Below are positions 10,191-20,100 of a stretch of DNA of 64,000 nucleotides, piece after piece (position 1 is the first letter of the stretch; each line of letters opens with the position of its first letter). The notes below the pieces were generated by a model that was not told the DNA's origin, ran no database searches, and was given only the letters and a program-made list of their open reading frames with translations. Made by a program: the position numbers and the translations under genes. The stretch is from Edaphochlamys debaryana (Eukaryota > Chlorophyta > Chlorophyceae > Chlamydomonadales). The stretch spans positions 62,001 through 126,000 of the forward strand of contig JAEHOE010000141.1 of NCBI GenBank assembly GCA_016858145.1. The letters are read 5' to 3'.

Positions 10191-11136
10191 GTCCGATGGT
10201 CCCGCACCGCCGTTCGCCGTTGGCGCTGTGGCAGTGGGGGCAGTTGCTGTCGGGGACGTGGCCGTAGCGTTTGGCTAGGGCGGGGCAGTACATGGTGCCG
10301 TACCTCGCGCCCAGTACTGCGCTTAGGGTCCAGGGGTCGCCGTGCGGTTTCGCGCAGGTCAGGTTGCTGGAGGTCGGGCAGAGGTCGGGGGTGGCCTGTC
10401 GCCAGAGTTCGCTGAACACGCCTTCGTTGGTGTAGCCCGCATGGGCGCTGGGTGGTATCGCCTGGGTGAGTGCCCTTCCCATGTCGCTGACATAACGGAG
10501 CCCGGGGTGGGTCAGCCACCACAGGCGGGAGAAGGGGTTTGGGTCGGCGTGCTCAATCACGTCGCAGCCCTCATGGTCGGCTGCAGCCTCCTCGGCTCCC
10601 TTGTCTGCTTGTTCGTTTCCATACAGTCCAGTATGCGACACCACCTTCACTAGGCGCACGGGCACGTTTTGCGAGGCGAGTTCCTCTAGCGCATCGACGA
10701 TAGCGAACAGTAGCGCTCGTGCCTTTGACAGGCGCAGCTTACGAGGCTCCTTGATTGCGCATAGGATGAGGTCCAGCGAGGCTTGCGAGTCGCTGGCGAT
10801 GGTCAGCTCGTCACAGTCGCGGCCGAGCTCGACTAGCCCTGCTCGTATTCCAGAGAGCTCAGCGCGCGTGATTGTGTCGGTGCCACCTTCTTCGGAGCCG
10901 TTGGGGTCGATGAGGAGCACGCGGCCGATGGACCAGGCACATGCGCCTGTGCGGGTGCGTTCTCGGCCGTTCACCTCCACGGAGCTTTTGCTGCCGTCAG
11001 TCCATACAATGGTGTTGGGGTTGAATCGTAGCGGGAGGCGTGCCGGGAACGTGTCCGCGGCCCAGCCGCTGGGCAGGGGGCCAACTACGGTCGCGGGCGG
11101 GTCGGGCGGTGGTTGGGCCCGGAGGCTACGTGCCCT
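10102..11136 (-). CDS. LINE RNase H domain plus zinc-finger-like motif (+1 frame)
   Basis: The frame is open from 11136 (after a TGA at 11137-11139) to a stop at 10102-10104. It reads a Pro-rich linker, then VWTDGSKSS (first catalytic Asp, codon 10996-10998), TITRAELSGI (Glu), IASDSQASL (Asp) and HTGLYGNEQADKGAEEAA (last Asp), the full D-E-D-D set of an RNase HI fold. After it come CPHCHSANGER and GTIGHLLHN, a C2H2-like finger as in many LINE C termini. It would remove the RNA strand after reverse transcription. It overlaps the end of the large ORF by about 11 bases in a different frame. There is no sensible ATG before the first catalytic Asp (the first one, at 10980, lies after it), so translation should come from the large ORF or the frame is artificially shifted. 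Confidence 0.8.
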   Translation of the reverse strand, partial: RARSLRAQPPPDPPATVVGPLPSGWAADTFPARLPLRFNPNTIVWTDGSKSSVEVNGRERTRTGACAWSIGRVLLIDPNGSEEGGTDTITRAELSGIRAGLVELGRDCDELTIASDSQASLDLILCAIKEPRKLRLSKARALLFAIVDALEELASQNVPVRLVKVVSHTGLYGNEQADKGAEEAAADHEGCDVIEHADPNPFSRLWWLTHPGLRYVSDMGRALTQAIPPSAHAGYTNEGVFSELWRQATPDLCPTSSNLTCAKPHGDPWTLSAVLGARYGTMYCPALAKRYGHVPDSNCPHCHSANGERRCGTIGHLLHNTRTSPSCCGATAGPSTTPDRPSSH

Positions 11137-14100
11137 TCAGCGCGCCTCGTGGGGCACAAGCCGGGGCGCGGCTGGTGTCACCGGTCGTTCGTGGGCGGGC
11201 ACGAGCCTGGGCGGGGCAAGCTTCGTGGCACCTCTGTTTAGGCTCAGTCCTGAGGGTCGCCCAGCGGCTTGAACCTTCACCTGCGCCGCTCCCGTTCAGG
11301 GCGGCTATACCGTCATCATTGGCAACGAGCACCAGGCGCATGCCGTGCCGGGGGCCGGGGCGGTTTTCAGGTAGTCCAATCCCGGTGGTGAGGGGGCAGA
11401 TGCTGTCTGGCAGCCGGGCGAGGGAGTGCACGTGGCGGTGGTTGAGGAGGCGGGTATAGGGGGCGGTGTTGCTCCAGGGGAGCACCAGCAGGCTGACGGT
11501 GGGGGCGCCGGAGCCGTTGCTGACTTCCGTGCTGGCCGCTGCCCACTGCAGGGCCTTCAACCCCGAGGCGGGGTCGTGCGGTGGGTGGGCCATGGACAGG
11601 CCCGCCATGAGGGTGGAGTAGGCCTCGCCAGCGGCTCCAAACAGGCGGTCTTCTTCGCGGGCGCTGCAGTAGGTGGTGGTGAACCTGGCGCAGGTGAGCG
11701 GGGAGGCAAAGCGTTCCACCACGGGTCCGGCCAGCGGGACGGAGGCGAGGGCGCGCAGAAGCAGGAGCCGGGTCCAGGGGCAGAGGCAGTCTTGTCCTCG
11801 CGGGGCCGTCTTTGCTCGTTTGCCGCCGGGGACCTCGCCCCAGTAGTACGACAGTAGGCGAGCGACGTATTCGGCGAACACGTGGGGCGGGGGGCACATA
11901 TTCGGGTCGCTCTGTGTGGCCTGGTGGCGCTGGTGGAGGACCCACAGGCGGCTGACGGGCAGTTGGCCCAACAGGGTTCCGTTGGGGGAGTAGACAAAGG
12001 CGGGGTCCGGGTCCGTGGTGTCGGCCTGGGAGCGGCGGCGGCCGGCCTGAATGGTGTAGCGCCCGGGGGGGTGGATGTCCGCGTATGGGTTGCAGGGGGT
12101 GCGTTGGACAGTGGTGTTGGCCATGATGCGGCGTGTGCGTGCTGCGGGGTCCTCTGCCGGGCTCTCCCATCGTCCTTGCCTCTGCGCGTTAGTGAGGTTG
12201 GCGTCCGGGCGGGCCGTCGGGGCGGCTGCAGCGGGGCCTGGGCGCGGGGTTGCATTGTACTGTGCGAGTGCGGCAGTCCAGGAGTCGCAGTTTGTGAGGG
12301 CCTCCAGGGGCGCCCACATTGGTTTCCATGTGACGTATCGAAAGTTCTGGTCTATCCCCCTTCCGTACAGGGGTTTGCGGGCGGGCTCCGTGCCTCGGGG
12401 AGTGGGCCGCTGCGAGGCTTTGGCGACGGTCTCTGTCACCAAGCCCATCTCTTCGTAGCACTCCAGGGCACCGGTGGGTATGAGGGAGGGGCGCCAGCGC
12501 ACCAAGTACTGTATCTGCACCCTCTCTCTGGGGGTGGGGTTGTGGCCATCGGCTCGTAGCGCGGCTATTTGCTCTGCCGTCAGGCCGACGTAGGTGGGGC
12601 CGGCCAGGACAGATTCCACGTCGTCTAGTTCGTGGTACAGGTCATAGGTGATCTGTGTCGCTCCAACACTCCGGTTTTCCCCTTGCCCCGCTTTGACGGC
12701 CGCAGGTGAGGGCCACGGGATGGCGCATCGTAGGAGCTGCTCTCGGGCGACTTTCCAGCGCGGCCATCCTAGCTGGCCCCACTTCTTCGCCGCGTACTGG
12801 ACACGCTTTGGTGTGCTTTTTCGGGTGTCGGCGGTGAGGCGGGGGCTGGGGTGGGTGTGGGGCTCTGGGGGGCCGGGGGCGGGCGGGTCGTCAGGGGTTG
12901 CGCTGTTGTTGGGTACGAGTGCCCGCTGGCGGGTGAGGAGTGTGGCGGACAAGCCGCGCCGGGGTGGCGGCGCCTGCCGCGCGGGGGGACGGCGGTCTGT
13001 TGTGGGGTTGAAGGGCCCTTGCCATGCTTGTCCTTTCGCCACCCGTAGGGCCCCAAGGTTGGGGACACTCTGGTTGCAGTCGGTCATTAGGCTTTCGAAC
13101 GCACGCCGGGGGCACAGGCCGCCTTCACCACCAGGGGCGCCGTCGGGATCCGTGAAGCCGGCTCCGTGCGCTTGCGCTCCTACGGTGAGCACTCCGCGGG
13201 GCGCGGTGTCAATGACTATAGCGTGCGCCCGCTTGCGCTTCGGGGGGTTGCTCCCACCGGGGGTCGTGCGTTTCTCTGGGCGCGGTTGGGGGGCAGCGGG
13301 GACGTGCTGGTTACGGGCCGCACGTGTAGCGTTGCGCCGAGGCGGCGGCTCGGCAGGGGCGGGGTCCTGGGGGGCCTGGGCTGCGGCCTCAGGCGCCTCC
13401 GCGGGCTCTTGTTCGTCTGACTCGTTCCCGCCCACTTCTGCGCCCTCCGCAGCTGCAGGCGGGGCCTCGTCGTTGCGGTTGGTGGCGTTGGCGTCTGGCA
13501 TCCGCTGTTGGGCCCTGAGGAACTTGTCCAAGGTGGGTTGGGTGAGGCCCGTCGGGCGGGCGGAGGGGTCACGGAAGCCCGCAAAGCAGGGTGCGTCAGG
13601 GAGCTGGCGGTGGTCAGCTGGGAGGGGCTGGGTCGTGTAGCAGTCTGTGGGGTCGAGGTTGTGCGGTGCGGGCGTGCAGGCGCGGCTGAGGGCCAGGCTT
13701 AGGCGGTTGAGGGCGACCAGGTGTTGGGGTCTCACCCGGGCGCTGTTGTTCCGGGCAAGGGTGCGGAGCTCCGTGGTAGAGATAATGTGGCGCTTTGTGC
13801 GCTTGTCGAGTAGGTCGTAAGGGCTGAGGCCGAGCTCCATGAGTGGCGTCAGGTCTAGGTGGGCCAGGCAGGGGGCCTGGCTTTGTCGGGCCGCGGCTAG
13901 GGCGGCGCCGACTAGGGGGTCGGTAGGGGCGGCGAAGGTTGCGCCCTGGTCCGTGAGGTGCAAGCCGTTGGCTTCGGCGTTCTGTAGCATGCGTAGGGTG
14001 CAGTAGTAGCTGGCTTGTTTGGCGCGTCCCTGGACTGACGTCTTGCCCCACCTCGCGGATTGCAGGCAGAGCATCGCTGCCGAGACAACGCCGAGCCGGC

Positions 14101-17100
14101 CCTCATCGTTCAGTGACGTAACAAGGGCTTTGGCGGCAGTCTCTGCGTACTGGACACGGAGGCTTTGGATACCGGCGCCGTACTCGGTGGGTGGGAGCAG
14201 GAGGGCTCGGGTAGGGAAGCCGCGTGGGAGGTTTAGAGCCCGCCGGGCGGCTTGTGCAATCTTGGCGTCCAGGGCGGCAATATCGCTGGGGCCGTACGGC
14301 ATGACGGGGAAGCCGTATTTGATGACGGCTTTCACGCACTGCTGCAGGAGGCGAATCTTCTGTGGCGCGGATGCCAGGGAGCCATTGACGCAGTCAATCT
14401 TTTCCACGACCTTGCGTGTGATGGCGGCGATGTGGGCGCCCCAGTGCAGGGTGAGCGTGAGCTGGACCCCTAGGTACTTGTATGGCACGGTCGGGGCTTG
14501 GTAGGGGAGCGATGTGCCATTGATTTTGATCTGCCCCTCAAGGGCCGGTCTGAGTGTGCGGGGGCAGCAGGGCCCGTTCAGCCCGCGGTCGCTCCAGGCC
14601 TGTCGGTGGAGGATGCCGCTCACGGCGCACTTGCTGTGGTTGACCGCAAGGCCGGCCCAGTTTGAGTATTCTTCAACCTTCTGCGCTTGTACCTTCAGGT
14701 CGGCCACCGAGTTGGTGAGGACGGCAAGGTCGTCCGCGTATGCTGCAGAGCTGCAGTGCCATTGCTGGTTGTCCTGTGCGGTGAGGCAGCCGTACCGGTA
14801 GCCCCGGCCACCCACGTGGAGCCAGCGGATCAGCGGCTCTGCAAAGACCAGGAAGAGGACGGGGGACAGGGTGTCGCCCTGGATCGTGCCTCGCTCGACG
14901 GGGATGGGTGCTGTGCACCCGTGCTCGGTGTGGACCTGTGTCCGGGCCTGGCTGTACAGGTCCTGTACGACATCAATTAGATCGGCGGGGAGGCCCAGGT
15001 CCCACATGATCTGTAGGAGCTTGTCGTGGTTTACTGTGTTGAAGGCGGCGCTGAAGTCTAGGTACATGACGTACAGGTCTTGCCGCGTCAACCCTGCATC
15101 TTCGATGGCGTGGACGACATTGAGCAGTTGACGGGTCGTGTTCTTATAGGCCTGAAACCCCTCTTGGGTGTCGCTGATCAGCTGCATCCAATCCTGTACG
15201 GTACCGATGCTGACGGTGATTAGGCTGGTGTATAGTTTGTAGCAGGTGTTGGCGAGGGCGATAGGGCGTTTGTTTTTGAGCAGGGTGGGGTCCCCGTCTT
15301 TGGGGAGGAGCACCGTGGTGGAGACGGTCCACGTGGCGGGGGTGGTGGCCCGCACGTAGATAACGGTCATGAAGTGGTGCAGGACCTCTTTTAGGTCGGG
15401 TGGCAGGCAGCGCAGGAGTTCGTTGGGCAGTCCGTCGGGGCCGGGCGCTTTGTTCTTTGCAAGGTGCCCTATGCAGCGCTCGTAGTTCGCGGGGTCGGCT
15501 ATTGCTGAGAGCAGGCTGTGGGCCGTGGGGTCGATGGTACGGTGCAGAGTGAATGGGTCGGGCGCGCCTGGGGCCTCAAATGGGTAGTGGCGTGGGGCTT
15601 CCTCGGGGCGGAAGCGCCCTGTCCGGTTGCCCGCGGACAGTTTACGGTAGTAGGCATGGACAGTGTCCAGGATGGACGAGGGCGTGGTCTGCATCTGTCC
15701 TTGGCAGTCTTGTACGGCGGGCAGCCCCCGTTCCAGCTCTTGGGTGGTGAAGATCTTCTTGTGGGCCTGGCGCGGCCGGGTGGCGAGTTCCTTTTGCAAT
15801 TGCTCTCGGGCCCTGCGCTGTCTTTGAGATGAGCCTTGTTTGGCCAGGGCCTTCAGTTGGAGGCCGGTCTGGCGGACCTGTTCTCTGAGCGCCGTTACGT
15901 GGGCAGGGGCGGGGCCTGGCCGTCGTGGGCCCAGGCCGCATTGTTCCATGGCCGCTGTCAGGTCGGACTTTTGGGATGCGTGGGTCTGGTTCAGTTTTTC
16001 ATACTCCCTGCTGACGGATCGTCGCATCCACCATCGCCGGTCGGCAGGCTTCTTTGTGCATTCGTCGTATAGGGTGTCGTAGCATGCGTTGAGGGTGTGG
16101 TTGATGGCGTTGGCGGCCTCGTCGATGCTAACCCCGGCCACCGTTGGGTTGGCGCGGAGCCGTTGGATCAGGCCAGTGGCGTCGGTGCTTTGGGTGGTCA
16201 CGAAGGTGTTGAGTTCTGCACGTACGGCCCCCATGGCTTGTGCCAGGCTTTCGCAGAGAGAGGCCATGGCCTCGGGCCATTGGCTGGCCATCATTCGGGC
16301 TTGTGCGGCGTCGAGTGCGGTCTGAGACACGGGGAGGCTTACGTTTTGCCACGAGCGGGCGTCGCGGGCTTGGGGAGGCGCCGGCGTAGCGGGCGGGTCC
16401 CACAGACGGATGGCCGTGGTCGCCAGGGAGAGCAGGATGGCGCGGTGGTCGCAGCTCCCGCCGGCCGCCATTACGGACTCAAGGGCGCGCGGGGGATGGT
16501 TGCTGCCCCCCGCGTTTGGCCCAACGGCCTTGCGCAGGGCAGGGGAGAGCAAGATGTCGTCAATTCGGCTGTAGTGCGTGCCTTCTCCGTGTTGGGTTTG
16601 CATGAACGTCCATGCGCGGGGTGCGTTGGGGCTGGTGTGGAGTGCTGCGAAGCGGCTCTTCTTGAGGAAGGCCTGGTGTGAGCGGTCAGCCGTGTCGCAT
16701 GCTCCTGTCGTGCGGTCGTGGGCGCTAGCCACAGCGTTGAAGTCTCCGCCCGCCGCGAGGTGGGCGCCTTGCGCTGCTGCTGTCCGGTGCGCGGTTTGCA
16801 GGTATTCGTATACGGCCAGGCGGAGGGCCGAGTTTTCGGGTATGTATACGCCGACTATGTGAAGGGGCGTGCTGCCCGGTGTCCGTATGATCACATGCGA
16901 AACGTATCCGGCGAGATGGGCGGGGGTGTTGATTTGTCGGGTGCAGCCGGCTTGGCAGTAGCGGCCGGCGATTGCGATGGCCACGCCGGCGTGGGGCCGG
17001 GTGTTGCTGCGGGTGGCTGGGGCTGATGAGCAGAAGAGCCGGTAGCCGCGTTCTTCAGACGCGAGTCGTGTCCGGATCCAGGTGGTGCGTTTTCCGGTCT

Positions 17101-20100
17101 TTGTCTCAGTGAGAATTACGGCGTCCGCCGCCCAGGCACGCATGTTGCAGATTACCGAGTCGGCATTGGCCCAGAGGCCGCGGACATTGTGGGTGGCAAT
17201 GCGGAGGGTGGGGCAGGAGTTTTCCCGTTCACTGTCGGGGGAATTGGCGGGGCAGGAGGGGGCGGAGGGGTCCGCTTGGGGCGCGCCTGCCCCGTTTGTG
17301 TTGGGGGCAGAGGCAGTGCGTGCCCATAGTTTGTCAAGGGTTCGCTGTTTTTTGGCAGGCTGGCGAGGGGGTGGGGGGGGTGTTTGGCGGGCGGGGTTGG
17401 CGGGGGGGTCCGTTGGGTTGGTGGGCGGCAACGCGTTGTCAGGGAGCCAGTACTCGTTCCCGTCTCTCTGCCGCACCCATTTGCCGCGGGCGGCGGAGTC
17501 TGGGGCGGGGGTCGCGTTGTGCGCGTCGTTGCTATTCGGTGGTCTGGGGTGGCCGCTTCCGTGGGGGTTTTGGGTTTTCTGGCGTTTCAAGTGGGGCTGA
17601 GCGCCGGAAGCGGGCCCGGGGGCACGGGCAGGGGGTGCTGGGGGCCGGGGGGGGGATGGGGGGCGGGGCGGGGGGCCGCCGGGGGGAGGGGGTGGCGGGC
17701 CAGCGGGTGGCGGGAGCGTCAGTGGCGCCGTGCCGTCTGCCCGGGTGGGGTTTGCGGTTTTACGGCGTTTACTTCGAGGGTGGGCGGTGGGTGCGGGCCC
17801 GGGGGCGGGGGGTGCTGAGGGACCGCGGGTGGGCGTTGGGCGGGGTGGCGGGCCCCTGGGGGTTGGGGCTGTCAGCAGGTCAGCGGTTGTCTGTCGTTTC
17901 GGTTGGGGTTGGGCAGGGTCGGGCCCGGCGGTGAGGGCTGGGGGTGCTGGTGATCCACGTGGGGGTGGGGGCGAGTGAGCGGGGGGCTGTGGGTGGCTGG
18001 GTGCCCAGGGGCTGGGGATGCGTGCCAGGGGGCCGAGCGCCCATTGCCTAACACTTGCTGTCATGTTTGTTAGGTGCTCCTTGAAGATGGAGGAGGGGAT
18101 GCGGAGTTGGCCTTCGATGGCCGCCCAGTCGCTGTCGGTCATCGGGCGTGGGGCATGGTTGCGTGAGTCGCTGTGGTACCATGTGCCATTCACCCAACGC
18201 ACCGCGTAGGTATGGTCAACGCCGTGGACGGTGAAGCCGCCGGGCCCTCTGGGGTCGTACTGCAGGCCGTCAAGCCTGTTGAGAATGGATGTTCGGGTGG
18301 AGCCTCGCTGTGCGGTGAGGTTAATTTTGCGGGAGACGCTGCGCCAGGTTTGGGAGGTTTCGTTGTGAGCTAGGTAGTGATTGAGGAATTCGGTGGTCAT
18401 GCCTTCGCTTGGGTTGAATGATTGCGCCCACAGGCACCGCGCGTCCCCGGTGAGGGTGTCGAGCCCTGCTTGGTGGTAGGCAAGGAGGTGTGCGTGATCA
18501 ATTGCTGCGCAGCCGTGTAGGTTGTTCCAGGCGTGGACCTCGCAGAGGGCGCCTTGTTGGCATTCGTGGTAGAGCGAGGCGCTGGTGCTGTCGGGGGCCA
18601 CGTAGCAGGCGCTGTCGGAGTAGGTGTGGGTGTTCAATGGCGGCCGGCCACGGCTCCCAGGCGGGGGGGTGGCAGGTGTCACGTTTGTGCCAGGCATCCC
18701 ACGCAGCTGCAGCGGGGGGGCCGGGGTGACATGAGGGGTGCTGGGGACCAGCAGGTTGATTGCCAGGCAGAGGACGCCTAGTGTGTTAACGGTCGGGTGC
18801 CAGGGGGGAGTCTGTGGCGTGGGTGCTATAGCCCAGGGTGTGGTGGTGGGCATGGTGTAGCCGTGTGCGTGCCACGCCTGGTATGTCCAATCCGCGCACG
18901 GCGGGGGCGTTGCTTGGGGGGCGGGGGCGCAGAGGGTGGAGGTGATGAGGGCTATGAGCGCAAGGGCGCCCGCGTGGTGTGCGAGCGTGCGGGCGAGTGG
19001 TGTTGCGGCGGGGGCGCAGCTGGCCAGGAGCTGCGTGCCTAGGAGGGTTGCGGCGATGAGGCCTGTGGTGAGGGCGATGGTGGCGGTGGTGTACAGGATG
19101 GCCGCCCAAGCAAGTGGCTGCGAGCATGTCGCGTAGACGAGGGGCAGGGCAGATGCTCCAGTGAGGCACAGGGTGCATGCCAGCCGAACGGGCGTGTCTG
19201 GTGAGTGTGGCCGCCGTAGCGGGTTGTGGGTGCTGACCCAGGTGTGTAGGAGGTGGTTGACGGCTGCGACTGCCGGCAGGGCGCATGTGGCCCAGACGCA
19301 CCCTGCGGTGGCGTAGGTTACTAATGCGGGGGCGAGTTTGAGCGCTGTCCATAGTGCAGCGAGGGCAATCGCTAGGGCGCAGGCGGCGAGGGTGAGGGCG
19401 ATTGCGAGGGACAGGGCGGCCGTGGCCAGGAGCAGGGTTGTGGCGTGTGCAGCTGTGTTGTAACAGATCAGGCATACGACGGTGGCGAGGAGGCCCCAGA
19501 CAGCCTGAAGACGACTAGTATAGGTGGCGGTGCGCGCGCAGAGGCCGAGGGCCCGGGCTAGCGGGGTGGGCAGCACTCGCAAGAGGGGACTGTCGTGCAG
19601 GGCGCGGCTGATGTCCAGCAGGACCATCAGGGTCAAAGGGAGTGTCGCGGCTAAACAGGCGGTGCCGAGGCTGATGCGTTCAGTCCAGTCAACCTGGCAT
19701 GCGGCAAGGAGTTGTAGGTCCCTAACGAGCAGCGCAGTGGGGTTGGGGGCTGGGGGCAGCCGCCAGGCCCATGTGCTGCGGGGTGCAACGGGGTGGTCAG
19801 GGTCTCGACATGGGCTGAGTGGGGTCAAGCGGGCGGAGTGCGGTAGGGGCAGGCTGTAGTCCAGGCGCGTCCCCATGGGGGTGCGGTTTAGCCCGCTCGG
19901 GGCCGCACGGGCGAGCCCAGTGGTAGCGTTGCAGCCAGTCGTTACATTGGTTACGCTTAGCCCATGCTTGTGGGCAGCAGTACGGTAGGGCACGCGGCAG
20001 CCGTCCGTCTCATCAGGCCAGCGCCCGTGGGCAACGGACATCCGTGCCCCAGGGTCAGACACACCCGATTTGGGAAGCCAGAAATCATCACCCGCTCGCG

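Noticed and set aside
11126..11136. Programmed frameshift between the large ORF and RNase H
   Set aside because: No slippery heptamer was seen, and the tail returns to the original frame about 1 kb later, which fits two compensating indels better.
12648..13640. Plus-strand 330-codon frame and other long plus frames inside 11-22 kb
   Set aside because: They are shadows of the large minus-strand LINE ORF in GC-rich sequence and show no motifs, whereas the minus frame holds RT, endonuclease and protease motifs.
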